From NCBI RefSeq assembly GCF_043944905.1, contig NZ_JBIMSN010000003.1, forward strand, positions 1 to 64,000: a stretch of DNA of 64,000 bases, in the 5' to 3' direction. This stretch comes from Antrihabitans spumae. GTDB lineage: Bacteria; Actinomycetota; Actinomycetes; Mycobacteriales; Mycobacteriaceae. How positions within the stretch are numbered: position 1 is the stretch's first letter; the number at the start of each line of letters is the position of its first letter. The notes below the pieces were generated by a model, which did no database searches, had not been told where the DNA came from, and saw only the letters and a program-made list of their open reading frames with translations. A program made the translations under genes and the position numbers. Below, one piece after another: positions 31,536-39,901 of the stretch.

Positions 31536-32953
31536 GCGTTCTGCTAGTCGGGATTTCGCATCGGAGCGCCCCCGTCGCAGTCCTCGAGCGTGTCGCCATA
31601 TCGGAGACCGATCGACCGAAGCTGACAGACAAGATGCTGGCGTCGAGCCACATTTCCGAGGCGATGATCGTGTCGACCTGTAATCGCGTCGAGGTGTACG
31701 CGGTGGTGGATGCGTTCCACGGCGCTCTTGCCGAGGTCGGCGAGTTGCTTGCCAAGCACGCGGGGATGCCGATGGCAGACCTCACCAAGCATGCCTACGT
31801 TCGCTACAGCGAGGCCGCTGCAGAACACCTCTTCGCGGTTGCCAGCGGACTCGATTCGATGGTGATCGGCGAGCAGCAGGTGCTCGGCCAAATTCGCTCG
31901 GCGTATGCGTCCTCGGATGCGCAGCAGGCGGCAGGCAGGGTGCTGCACGAGCTCGCTCAGCACGCGCTGCGTGTCGGCAAGCGTGTGCACTCCGAAACCG
32001 GAATCGATTCGGCGGGCGCGTCGGTCGTGTCCGTTGCGCTCGATCGAGCAGCCGCGCTGATCGCGGGCGCCGGCGCAACCAGCGGCACCGGACTGGTCGG
32101 GCGAACGGGCGTTGTCGTCGGAGCCGGTTCGATGGGTGGGCTGTCGGTCGCACAGCTGACCCGTGCCGGCATCGGCAAGATCATCGTCGTCAACCGCACC
32201 CGTGAGCGCGCCGAACGGTTGGCGGAGACCGCCCGCTCGAACGGCGTCGAAGCCGAAGCCGTCGCTCTCGACGAGCTCACGTCGGCAATGTCTCAGGCCG
32301 ACGTCCTCATCACCTGTACAGGCGCGGTCGGAACTGTCGTCACTCTCGCCGCGGCGCATCTCGCGCTTTCCGACCGGCGCAGCGACAGCCCGCTCGTCAT
32401 CTGCGACCTCGGTCTGCCGCGCGACGTCGAGCATGCCGTCTCCGGACTTCCCGGGGTGAGCGTCATCGACATGGAGACGCTGCAACGCGATCCCGCAGCG
32501 GGTGCAGCAGCAGCCGACGAAGATGCCGCACGCGACATCGTCGCGGGTGAGCTCGCGTCCTATCTGACCGGCCAACGACTCGCCGAAGTCACTCCCACCG
32601 TCACAGCACTGCGTCAGCGCGCTGCCGAAGTGGTCGAAGCCGAACTGATGCGTCTGGAATCCCGGTTGCCGAGTCTCGACGATCCGCAGCGTGACGAGGT
32701 TGCTCGTACCGTTCGACGCGTCGTCGACAAACTGCTGCACGCGCCGACCGTCCGGGTGAAGCAACTCGCCTCGACGCCAGGCGGAGACACCTATGCCGAA
32801 GCGCTGCGCGAGCTTTTCGAATTGAAGCCCGGAGCTGCCCAGGCCGTCGCGACTCCGATGGAGATCGGCGCCGTCGAGTTGGCCGACGATTTCACGATCG
32901 GACACGAGATCGCCGACGTCATCCGCGCGCAGGAGCGGGGGGCGAGGCCATGA
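31532..32953 (+). CDS. hemA: Glutamyl-tRNA reductase HemA
   Basis: The first enzyme of C5-pathway tetrapyrrole synthesis: it reduces glutamyl-tRNA(Glu) to glutamate-1-semialdehyde with NADPH. Seen: VGISHRSAPV near the N-terminus, the nucleophile Cys50 in STCNRVEVYAV, the HLFAVASGLDSMVIGEQQV segment, and the NADPH site GVVVGAGSMGGLSVAQL. A C-terminal dimerisation helix region ends the protein. 473 residues, typical. It overlaps rex (ATGA) and hemC (ATGA), so rex-hemA-hemC is tightly coupled. Confidence 0.97.
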   Translation: MSVLLVGISHRSAPVAVLERVAISETDRPKLTDKMLASSHISEAMIVSTCNRVEVYAVVDAFHGALAEVGELLAKHAGMPMADLTKHAYVRYSEAAAEHLFAVASGLDSMVIGEQQVLGQIRSAYASSDAQQAAGRVLHELAQHALRVGKRVHSETGIDSAGASVVSVALDRAAALIAGAGATSGTGLVGRTGVVVGAGSMGGLSVAQLTRAGIGKIIVVNRTRERAERLAETARSNGVEAEAVALDELTSAMSQADVLITCTGAVGTVVTLAAAHLALSDRRSDSPLVICDLGLPRDVEHAVSGLPGVSVIDMETLQRDPAAGAAAADEDAARDIVAGELASYLTGQRLAEVTPTVTALRQRAAEVVEAELMRLESRLPSLDDPQRDEVARTVRRVVDKLLHAPTVRVKQLASTPGGDTYAEALRELFELKPGAAQAVATPMEIGAVELADDFTIGHEIADVIRAQERGARP

Positions 32954-33936
32954 CAGCCACCACCGCATCGGCCGACGAGACGTCCGTCGACACCCAGACG
33001 GTCTGGAAGATCGGCACCCGCGGCAGCCTCCTTGCGACTACGCAGGCGGGAACCGTTCGCGACGCGTTGATCGGCGCAGGTCACCGTGCCGAGCTTGTCA
33101 TCGTGCGGACCGCAGGCGACGAGTCGTCGGAGCCGGTCGCCAAGATCGGTGTCGGGGTCTTCACCACTGCGCTTCGCGATCAGCTCGCTGCGGGCGCTGT
33201 CGACATCGCCGTGCATTCGTACAAGGACCTGCCGACCGCACCCGACGCCAGGTTCACCATCGCAGCCATCCCGGTGCGTGAGGATCCGCGTGACGCGCTC
33301 GTCGCCCGCGACAATCTGGTGCTCGGCGAATTGCCCGCCGGTTCTCGGATCGGTACGTCGGCACCACGTCGCATCGCTCAGCTGCATGCGCTCGGCCTCG
33401 GGCTCGACATCGTGCCGCTGCGCGGAAATCTCGATACCCGGCTGTCGAAGGTCAGCAGCGGTGAACTCGACGCTGTTGTCGTCGCACGCGCAGGTCTTTC
33501 GCGGATCGGCCGTCTCGACGCGGTGACCGAAGCACTCGAACCCGTGCAGATGCTGCCCGCGCCTGCCCAGGGTGCGCTCGCGGTCGAGTGCAGGGCAACC
33601 GATACCGAACTTGCCACCGCGCTGTCGGCGCTCGACGACGCACCGACGCGCGCGGCCATCGTTGCCGAACGTGCAGTGCTCGCCGAGCTCGAAGCAGGCT
33701 GCACAGCACCGGTCGGCGCACTGGCCGAGGTCGTCGAATCGATCGACGAAGACGGCCGAATTTTCGACGAACTTTCCCTGCGCGCCTGCGCGGTCGCGAT
33801 CGACGGTTCGGACGGCGTCCGCGCCTCCATCGTCGGATCGCCGGACCGCGCTCACGAGCTCGGTCGCGACCTTGCTCGCGAGTTGTTGGAGCTCGGCGCG
33901 CGTGAACTCATGAGAGGGGGTGGAGGCGATGGGTGA
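32950..33936 (+). CDS. hemC: Porphobilinogen deaminase HemC
   Basis: Condenses four porphobilinogen units to hydroxymethylbilane. Seen: IGTRGSLLATTQAG, DIAVHSYKDLPT with the catalytic Asp region, RIGTSAPRRIAQL, and Cys251 in LEAGCTAPVG that carries the dipyrromethane cofactor. 328 residues, slightly long for the family because of both ends. It overlaps hemA by ATGA. About 100 nt separate it from hemD, enough for a modest regulatory gap. Confidence 0.97.
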   Translation: MTATTASADETSVDTQTVWKIGTRGSLLATTQAGTVRDALIGAGHRAELVIVRTAGDESSEPVAKIGVGVFTTALRDQLAAGAVDIAVHSYKDLPTAPDARFTIAAIPVREDPRDALVARDNLVLGELPAGSRIGTSAPRRIAQLHALGLGLDIVPLRGNLDTRLSKVSSGELDAVVVARAGLSRIGRLDAVTEALEPVQMLPAPAQGALAVECRATDTELATALSALDDAPTRAAIVAERAVLAELEAGCTAPVGALAEVVESIDEDGRIFDELSLRACAVAIDGSDGVRASIVGSPDRAHELGRDLARELLELGARELMRGGGGDG

Positions 33937-34041
33937 GCCGGTACCTCGACCTCCTCGATTGCGGTCGGTGCCGCCAGCCACAGCCACCGACCAAACGATG
34001 AACCTGATTGCTCGAGAAACAAAAGCACTGGAGAACAACCC

Positions 34042-35604
34042 ATGAGCCGAGCCCGCAAGAACACTCCCGGACGGATCCTGTTCGTCGGATCCGGCCCGGG
34101 CGATCCGGCCCTGCTCACTGTGCGTGCACGCGATGTGCTCGTCGGCGCCGAGCTGGCCTTCACCGATCCCGATGTCGATCGCGGCGTCGTCGCTTTGATC
34201 GGCTCTGCCGTCGAATGCGATGCCGAGACCGGCGAGCCGGTAGCCGAGGTGCGACCAGCGCTCGGTGACCCTGCAGAGGTCGCCAAGATGCTGATCACGG
34301 AGGCCCGCAACGGACACGATGTCGTCCGCGTCGTCGCAGGCGATCCGATGACGACCGACTCGGTCATCTCCGAGGTCGGAGCCGTCGCCCGCACGCAGGT
34401 GCATTTCGAGGTACTGCCCGGCCTGCCCGGCGGTTCGGCTGTTCCGAGCTACGCCGGTATGGCGCTCGGTTCGACGCACACCGAGGCCGACGTTCGTGGC
34501 GAGGTCGATTGGACTTCGCTCGCGGCCGCACCCGGACCCCTCGTTCTGCATGCCACGTCGGGTCATCTCGCCGAGACGGCAAGTGCCCTCGTCGAGCACG
34601 GTCTTGCGCCGCAGACCCCCGTTGCCATCACCGTGCGCGGCACGACACGTCAGCAGCGGACCGTGGATGCGACGCTCGCGACGCTGAACGACGCCGGTGC
34701 CGAACTGCTCGGACCGCTGGTCGTGACGGTCGGCAAGGTAGTCGGTCAGCGCAACAAGATGTCGTGGTGGGAATCGCGCGCACTCTACGGCTGGACGATC
34801 CTCGTGCCTCGCACGAAGGATCAGGCAGGCGAGATGAGTGAGCGGCTGGTCACGCACGGTGCCATCCCCATCGAGGTGCCGACGATCGCCGTCGAGCCGC
34901 CGCGTAGTCCCGCGCAGATGGAACGCGCAGTCAAGGGTCTCGTCGACGGCCGCTATCAGTGGGTCGTGTTCACCTCGACGAATGCCGTGCGCGCGGTGTG
35001 GGAGAAGTTCGCCGAATTCGGTCTCGACGCTCGGGCGTTCTCCGGCGTGAAGATCGCCTGCGTCGGTGAGGCGACTGCCGACAAGGTGCGGTCGTTCGGT
35101 ATCAAGCCGGAACTCGTGCCGACCGGTGAGCAGTCGAGCCAGGGCCTGCTCGACGAATTCGCGCCCTACGACGACGTTTTCGACCCGGTCAACCGAGTCC
35201 TGTTGCCGCGTGCGGACATTGCGACGGAGACCCTCGCAGAGGGTCTGCGTGAGCGCGGCTGGGAAATCGACGACGTCACCGCATATCGCACGGTTCGGGC
35301 GGCACCGCCCCCAGCCGAGACCCGCGAGATGATCAAGACCGGCGGATTCGATGCCGTGCTGTTCACCTCGTCTTCGACGGTCCGCAATCTGGTCGGCATT
35401 GCCGGAAAGCCACATGCGCGGACACTGGTGGCGTGCATCGGACCGAAGACCGCGGAGACCGCGATCGAGTTCGGCCTGCGCGTCGATGTGCAGCCGGAGT
35501 TGGCCCAGGTCGGTCCGCTGGTGGAAGCTCTCGCCGAGCATGCGTCCCGGCTGCGTGCCGAGGGTGCGCTCCCGCCGCCGCGCAAGAAGAGCCGTAGGCG
35601 CTGA
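34042..35604 (+). CDS. hemD: Fused uroporphyrinogen-III synthase with methyltransferase-like domain
   Basis: A 520-residue two-domain protein. Residues 1-240 resemble the tetrapyrrole methylase fold of uroporphyrinogen-III C-methyltransferase (GRILFVGSGPGDPALLTVRARDVL, VVRVVAGDPM, GLPGGSAVPSYAG). Residues 250-510 are uroporphyrinogen-III synthase (YGWTILVPRTKDQAGEMSERL, WVVFTSTNAVRAVWEK, VLLPRADIATETLAEGLRERG). The synthase closes hydroxymethylbilane to uroporphyrinogen III. The N-terminal half may be degenerate, as some methylase motifs are altered, so methylation (towards sirohaem or B12) is uncertain. Same layout as Rv0511. ATG 34042 has GGAG upstream. Confidence 0.94.
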   Translation: MSRARKNTPGRILFVGSGPGDPALLTVRARDVLVGAELAFTDPDVDRGVVALIGSAVECDAETGEPVAEVRPALGDPAEVAKMLITEARNGHDVVRVVAGDPMTTDSVISEVGAVARTQVHFEVLPGLPGGSAVPSYAGMALGSTHTEADVRGEVDWTSLAAAPGPLVLHATSGHLAETASALVEHGLAPQTPVAITVRGTTRQQRTVDATLATLNDAGAELLGPLVVTVGKVVGQRNKMSWWESRALYGWTILVPRTKDQAGEMSERLVTHGAIPIEVPTIAVEPPRSPAQMERAVKGLVDGRYQWVVFTSTNAVRAVWEKFAEFGLDARAFSGVKIACVGEATADKVRSFGIKPELVPTGEQSSQGLLDEFAPYDDVFDPVNRVLLPRADIATETLAEGLRERGWEIDDVTAYRTVRAAPPPAETREMIKTGGFDAVLFTSSSTVRNLVGIAGKPHARTLVACIGPKTAETAIEFGLRVDVQPELAQVGPLVEALAEHASRLRAEGALPPPRKKSRRR

Positions 35605-35611
35605 CGCGCCC

Positions 35612-35666
35612 TGTGCGCGGTCAAGGAGGTCCACAAGCTTGTTGATAGACCCCTTGACCGCGCACA
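35612..35666 (+). terminator. Long perfect hairpin between hemD and hemB
   Basis: TGTGCGCGGTCAAGG (35612-35626) is the exact reverse complement of 35652-35666. Inside, GGTC and GACC add four pairs around a CAAGCTTG-containing loop. No U-tract follows. It may lower read-through into hemB, or process the operon mRNA. Confidence 0.6.
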
Positions 35667-35716
35667 ACCGAACGAAGTGAGGGTGACCCATCTTTCCGGC
35701 CGATCGTCCGCGCAGA

Positions 35717-36679
35717 TTGCGTCGAACTCCCGCGTTACGTCGTCTCGTAGCTCAAACATCGCTGGAGCCAAGACATTTGGTGCTGCCGATGTTCGTAGCC
35801 GACGGCATCGAGGCGCCACGTGAGATTTCGTCGATGCCCGGCGTCGTGCAGCACAGTCTCGACTCGTTGCGTTCCGCGGCAGTCGATGCGATCGCCGCGG
35901 GCGTCGGCGGGTTGATGCTGTTCGGCGTACCGAGAGCCGAGGACAAGGACGCGACCGGGTCGGCTGCGTTCGATCCCGATGGCATTCTCAATCGCGGATT
36001 GCGAACGCTGCGAAGCGAATTGGGCGTCGACGCTGTTGTCATGGCAGATACCTGCCTCGACGAGTTCACCGATCACGGCCACTGCGGCGTCCTCGATGCG
36101 CACGGCGCGGTCGACAACGATGCGACGCTGTCGCGGTACGTCGATATGGCTCTCGCGCAGGCGGATTCGGGTGCGGACCTACTCGGTACGAGCGGCATGA
36201 TGGACGGCCAGGTCGGTGCGATCAGAAGCGCACTCGATGCTGCCGGGCAGACCGATGCGGGCATCATCGCGTATGCCGCGAAATATGCGTCGGCCTTCTA
36301 CGGACCCTTCAGGGAGGCTGTCGGATCGTCGCTGCAGGGCGATCGACGCACCTACCAGCAGGACAGTGCGAATCGACGTGAGGCGCAGCTGGAAACCGAC
36401 CTCGACGTTGCCGAGGGCGCCGACATCGTCATGGTCAAGCCGGCGATGTCCTACCTCGACATCTTGCGCGAGGTCGCCGACCGATCGCCGGTTCCCGTTG
36501 CCGCGTACCAAATCTCCGGCGAATATTCGATGATCGTCGCCGCTGCGAACAACGGCTGGATCGATCGCGATGCTGCTGCGCTCGAATCGTTGGTCTGCAT
36601 CAAACGGGCCGGCGCAGACGTGATTCTCACCTATTTCGCGGTCGACATCGCGCGCACGCTGTCGGGAACGTCGTCATGA
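35717..36679 (+). CDS. hemB: Delta-aminolevulinic acid dehydratase HemB
   Basis: Condenses two 5-aminolevulinate molecules to porphobilinogen. Seen: VAQTSLEPRHLVLPMFVADG, the TCLDEFTDHGHCGVL region, the Schiff-base Lys in YAAKYASAFYGPFREA and IVMVKPAMSYLDI. The first conventional start in frame is TTG 35717, used here. Family homology begins nine codons earlier (residues F-P-A-D-R-P-R-R preceding this TTG), where the only candidate is ATC 35690, with GAGGG 6 nt upstream and an in-frame stop at 35684. True translation may therefore start at AUC. The gene overlaps the next ORF by ATGA. Confidence 0.95.
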   Translation: MRRTPALRRLVAQTSLEPRHLVLPMFVADGIEAPREISSMPGVVQHSLDSLRSAAVDAIAAGVGGLMLFGVPRAEDKDATGSAAFDPDGILNRGLRTLRSELGVDAVVMADTCLDEFTDHGHCGVLDAHGAVDNDATLSRYVDMALAQADSGADLLGTSGMMDGQVGAIRSALDAAGQTDAGIIAYAAKYASAFYGPFREAVGSSLQGDRRTYQQDSANRREAQLETDLDVAEGADIVMVKPAMSYLDILREVADRSPVPVAAYQISGEYSMIVAAANNGWIDRDAAALESLVCIKRAGADVILTYFAVDIARTLSGTSS

Positions 36680-37200
36680 TCACGAACCCAGCAAAAGCTG
36701 AGCCGGCGCCGGTACCTGTCGACGTCGCAACGGCATACCAGTTGTGGTGGGGCGTCATCGGATTCGGCTTCGTCAATCTCCTCGGCTCGCTCGCGCTGAT
36801 GTTCGGTGAGCGCTCGAGTCTCGCCGAACAATTGCTGAAAGACGTCACCGCCCGAGATCCGAACCTGAAACTGACCCAGGACAGTGTGGAGTTGCTGGTG
36901 TTCGCCGGCATGGCTCTCGTTGCGGTCATCGGCCTGGTGGTCGGAGCTGTCGCCCTTGTGATCGGGTACCAGATGCGTCGCGGTCGACAGTGGGCGCGGA
37001 CGCTGCTGACCATGATCGGCGTGCTGCTTGTGATTCTCGCCGTGCCGAATCTGCTGGGTCTTGCTGCGCCCGACAGTGCTGCGATGCTGGTCATCGGTGG
37101 TGCGAGCATCGTGCAGGCCGTGTTGGCCGCAGGTGCCATCTACCTGATTCACCGCAAAGAATCGAACGCCTATTTCCTGCAACGCTTTACTCGAACCTGA
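36676..37200 (+). CDS. Four-helix membrane protein downstream of hemB
   Basis: A 174-residue integral membrane protein with hydrophobic segments near residues 21-42, 74-97, 107-125 and 136-155. The loop after the first helix (RSSLAEQLLKDVTARDPNLKL) is polar. No known domain. It is coupled to hemB by ATGA, an arrangement like Rv0512-Rv0513. It may share hem operon expression without a direct haem role. Confidence 0.7.
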   Translation: MITNPAKAEPAPVPVDVATAYQLWWGVIGFGFVNLLGSLALMFGERSSLAEQLLKDVTARDPNLKLTQDSVELLVFAGMALVAVIGLVVGAVALVIGYQMRRGRQWARTLLTMIGVLLVILAVPNLLGLAAPDSAAMLVIGGASIVQAVLAAGAIYLIHRKESNAYFLQRFTRT

Positions 37201-37407
37201 GCTTGACGCCATCGGACGCGCCGTGAGTTTGCACGCGACACGCCCACCTGTACTGTGAGTGCTGTCACTGGGTTTGCGGTTGGCTCCTGTTGGTAATCCA
37301 TTGTTTGGAATAGTGACACCGCACAGCCACCGAGTGGTCATTGACGTATGGCATTCGCGTGCGAGTCACGCGACTTATCGGGCGAGTTTGCGAAGGGTCT
37401 TTCAACA
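37201..37407. other. Intergenic region with no clear gene
   Basis: About 200 bp with a less GC-rich stretch around 37290-37320. An ATG at 37348 would extend the small membrane ORF below, but without a good ribosome site. I see no strong stem or promoter. Confidence 0.35.
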
Positions 37408-37530
37408 ATGCGCGTAGTGATCGAGCAGGACCACAGTCTGAGGCGCGAGCTGGCCATCATCGGCGTCATCGTGGCGTTGTTCGGACTCGTTGCGGTTGTG
37501 CTGCTCACCGTTCCCGGCCTGCTCGGCTGA
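37408..37530 (+). CDS. Small single-pass membrane protein (40 residues)
   Basis: MRVVIEQDHSLRRELAIIGV is followed by a single hydrophobic helix (IIGVIVALFGLVAVVLLTVP) and a short end. It has a basic/acidic cytosolic front and one membrane segment, as in many small actinobacterial membrane proteins. AAGGG lies 10 nt before ATG 37408. An in-frame ATG at 37348 would add 20 residues. Function unknown. Confidence 0.5.
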   Translation: MRVVIEQDHSLRRELAIIGVIVALFGLVAVVLLTVPGLLG

Positions 37531-37594
37531 GGAGTACCGGCTCGCGGATCGTTCCGCCGCGCGAGCAATCGCGTATGTGCCGCAAGATGGTCCC

Positions 37595-38062
37595 GTGACT
37601 TCCTCGCCTGATTCTCCGATCAATCTGCCGCGTCCCTCGTCGGTCTCCGTCGCCTACTGGCTGTGGATGTTCGCCGCCGTGGTGCTCGTCTTCTCCGGAC
37701 TTCTGATTGCCACCACGTCCGGTGACGTGCTCCGAACTCGCCTGGTCGATCTCGGTACGAATGCGGACAGTATCGACGGACTCATTCGGCTGATTCGCGG
37801 TATCGGCGTTGTGTCGTTGCTTGTAGGCGTCGTCGTCGGTTTTCTGTCCGGTGCTGTCAAGGCCGGCGACGCCAGATATCGACGTGCGCTGGTCACACTG
37901 TCCGGAATCTTCGCGGTGCTGCAGATCGCCACCGTCCTCCTCGGACTGAGCCCGACCTACCTCTTGCTGGTTCCCATCTTGCTGATCACTGCATCGGTCG
38001 TCGTCTATCGGCCGGCGGCAGCACCGTGGTTCTCGAACCCACGGGAGTCGGATGACGCGTAG
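37595..38062 (+). CDS. Hypothetical membrane protein
   Basis: A 155-residue membrane protein with four hydrophobic segments: WLWMFAAVVLVFSGLLIATT, GIGVVSLLVGVVVGFLSGAV, LVTLSGIFAVLQIATVLLGL, and LLLVPILLITASVVVYRPAA. The segment after helix 1 is a polar loop (GDVLRTRLVDLGTNADSIDG). GTG 37595 is chosen because the upstream extension is not hydrophobic or conserved-looking. It overlaps the next ORF by 11 nt, so both are made together. No function is known. Confidence 0.65.
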   Translation: MTSSPDSPINLPRPSSVSVAYWLWMFAAVVLVFSGLLIATTSGDVLRTRLVDLGTNADSIDGLIRLIRGIGVVSLLVGVVVGFLSGAVKAGDARYRRALVTLSGIFAVLQIATVLLGLSPTYLLLVPILLITASVVVYRPAAAPWFSNPRESDDA

Positions 38063-38300
38063 GGCTGCGCTGATCGCGTGTGAGAGCGTCGTTGTCGTGC
38101 TCTGCGTGGTCGCGGTGTTTCTCTGCTGGGGACAGGGTGTGCGGACGTCCGATTTCGGTCCGGTTCTCGAGGGCGCCCCGCCGTACTCGGGCACCTACTA
38201 TTCGGGCTCGTGGCTCACGTTGGCGGTTCTGCTCGTTCTGATTGCCGGGGTGCTTACCATCGACTGTGTGCGGCGCGTTCTCGGTCGCGAAGAGACCTAG
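38052..38300 (+). CDS. Hypothetical two-helix membrane protein
   Basis: An 82-residue protein: MTRRAALIACESVVVVLCVV begins a first helix, then a periplasm-like loop with PPYSGTYYSGSW, then a second helix LTLAVLLVLIAGVLTIDCV and a basic end. GGAG lies 5 nt before ATG 38052. It is translated from within the end of the previous gene. Unknown function. Confidence 0.6.
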   Translation: MTRRAALIACESVVVVLCVVAVFLCWGQGVRTSDFGPVLEGAPPYSGTYYSGSWLTLAVLLVLIAGVLTIDCVRRVLGREET

Positions 38301-38321
38301 CTTGCGAACGAGGCTCTTGAG

Positions 38322-38336
38322 TACCTAAGGGGGGTA
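38322..38336 (+). promoter_or_regulatory. Probable CsoR operator (TACC-N7-GGTA)
   Basis: TACCTAAGGGGGGTA has TACC/GGTA ends around a G-run, the shape of copper-responsive CsoR/RicR operators. It lies 11 nt before the csoR ATG, so autorepression is likely. Confidence 0.55.
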
Positions 38337-38346
38337 TGGTAGAGAA

Positions 38347-38628
38347 ATGAACTCGTACTCTCCGGAGAAGGACGAGCTGCTCAAGCGGCTTCGGCGGATC
38401 GAGGGCCAGGTCGCGGGTATCTCGCGGATGGTCTCCGACGACCGCTACTGCATCGACGTGCTCACGCAGGTATCCGCTGTCACCAGTGCGCTGCAATCGG
38501 TTTCCCTCAAATTGCTCGATGCCCACCTCGCGGGTTGCGTCGTTGCAGCAGCGCGCGAAGGCGGACCCGAGGCCGATGCGAAGGTGAAGGAAGCCTCCGA
38601 CGCGATCGCGCGTCTCGTTCGTTCGTAA
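38347..38628 (+). CDS. Metal-sensitive repressor, CsoR family
   Basis: A 93-residue all-helical repressor of the CsoR/RcnR family. The Cu(I) ligands Cys35, His60 and Cys64 are all present (DDRYCIDVLTQ, LLDAHLAGCV), which points to copper rather than nickel or formaldehyde sensing. It binds DNA as a tetramer and releases it when copper binds. No copper exporter or chaperone gene follows: the next gene encodes a sugar dehydrogenase-like enzyme. Its regulon may therefore lie elsewhere. The start ATG 38347 sits just after the operator-like site. Confidence 0.88.
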   Translation: MNSYSPEKDELLKRLRRIEGQVAGISRMVSDDRYCIDVLTQVSAVTSALQSVSLKLLDAHLAGCVVAAAREGGPEADAKVKEASDAIARLVRS

Positions 38629-38629
38629 A

Positions 38630-38702
38630 GGCGGCTGCGCCGCTCGTGAGTCCTTTTGGTGGGCGGGCCCTCCGAAAAGACTCACGACCCGCGTGGCCGC
38701 CT
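38630..38702. repeat. Palindromic element, copy B
   Basis: The arms GTGAGTCCTTTTGGTGGGCG and GGGCCCTCCGAAAAGACTCAC pair as in the other copies. Its left end follows the csoR stop TAA by one base, so in this copy the stop codon is not part of the element. It may terminate csoR transcription. Confidence 0.75.
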
Positions 38703-38757
38703 CGCCATTTGTCGGATAGGTTGATCGCGATCTGAACCGATGCCGAGGGGCGTGCTG

Positions 38758-39897
38758 ATGCGGCGATCGATACTTGTTGTGGTGTGTGCTCAAGTATTCG
38801 CGCTCGTCGTCGCGCTGTGCCACACCTCCGTCGCGTCGGCACAGCCCGCGCCGCCCTTGCCCGCTCTGCTCATCACAACGGCGATCACCGGCCTGAAGAA
38901 GCCGTGGGATGTGGCCCAGGCGCCGGATGGGGCAGTCATCACCGGCGAGCGCGGTGGCAGGTTCGTGGTCAAGCGGCCCGACGGCAGCGTGGAGCAACTG
39001 GCCGCCGATCTCACCGATCTTTATGTCGAGGGCGAGACCGGGCTCATGGGATTGACCCTGGCACCCGACTTCAGCTCGACCCGAACTCTGCTCACCTGCC
39101 AAGGGCACCGCGACGCGGCGGGGACCGACATCCGTGTCGTCGCTTGGACGGTCGATGTCGGGTGGACGACCTTGACGAGGGGTGCGACCGTTCTCGCGGG
39201 GATTCCCGTGGGACCGGAAGGTCGCCACGACGGGTGCCGAGTGCTTGCGGCCGCCGACGGCACGCTGTACGTCGGAACCGGCGATGCAGCGAGCCCTTCG
39301 GTCCCGCAGGATCCGAATTCCTTCGGCGGCAAAGTTCTTCACATCAACGCCGACGGGTCTCCCGCAGCGGGAAACCCTGATCCGCGCAGCCCGGTGTTCA
39401 CCCGAGGTCATCGCAACCCACAGGGGCTGGCAGTGCAACCGGGGACCAGGCGCATCTATGCGATCGAGCAGGGCACCGACCGCGACGACGAAGTGAACCT
39501 GCTGCAGTCCGGCGGCAACTACGGCTACAGCCCCGACCTGATTCCGTTTTTCTACAACGAAACCGTGCCGATGACCGATCCGATTCGGGTGCCCGGCGCG
39601 ATTCCTGCGGTGTGGAGTTCGGGCGCACCGACGTTGGCCACGCCGGGTGGCACCTTCGTCGCCGGCTCGGGCTGGGGCGAATGGGAAGGGGCCCTTGCGA
39701 TTCCGACACAGCAGGGCAAGAAGATGGTGTTCCTGAAGCTCGCTGAGGACGGTCGCAGCGTTGTGCACACCGCGGTGGCGTTGGAGAACCAGTTCGGTAG
39801 GCTGCGCTCCGCCACCGCTACTGCGGACGGGTCGCTGCTGATCACCACCGACAACGGCAAGGACGACCAGGTCCTGCTGCTCACCCCGAGGAGCTGA
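38758..39897 (+). CDS. Exported PQQ-type sugar (glucose/sorbosone) dehydrogenase
   Basis: A 379-residue protein with a signal peptide (RRSILVVVCAQVFALVVAL...ASA cut before QPAPP) and a six-bladed beta-propeller of the soluble glucose/sorbosone dehydrogenase family. Seen: GLKKPWDVAQAPDGAVIT, a central RHDGCRVLAAADG (the family has a His here near the PQQ site), FTRGHRNPQGLAVQPGT and GGNYGYSPD. It probably oxidises a sugar or aldose outside the membrane with pyrroloquinoline quinone. The organism may not make PQQ, so substrate and cofactor are inferred. ATG 38758 follows GAGGGG; an ATG 18 nt upstream is less likely. Confidence 0.84.
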   Translation: MRRSILVVVCAQVFALVVALCHTSVASAQPAPPLPALLITTAITGLKKPWDVAQAPDGAVITGERGGRFVVKRPDGSVEQLAADLTDLYVEGETGLMGLTLAPDFSSTRTLLTCQGHRDAAGTDIRVVAWTVDVGWTTLTRGATVLAGIPVGPEGRHDGCRVLAAADGTLYVGTGDAASPSVPQDPNSFGGKVLHINADGSPAAGNPDPRSPVFTRGHRNPQGLAVQPGTRRIYAIEQGTDRDDEVNLLQSGGNYGYSPDLIPFFYNETVPMTDPIRVPGAIPAVWSSGAPTLATPGGTFVAGSGWGEWEGALAIPTQQGKKMVFLKLAEDGRSVVHTAVALENQFGRLRSATATADGSLLITTDNGKDDQVLLLTPRS

Positions 39898-39901
39898 CGC
39901 C

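Noticed and set aside
32791..35691. 966-residue minus-strand open frame across hemA-hemD
   Set aside because: A long antisense frame produced by high GC in codon position three; the plus strand carries three unmistakable hem genes.
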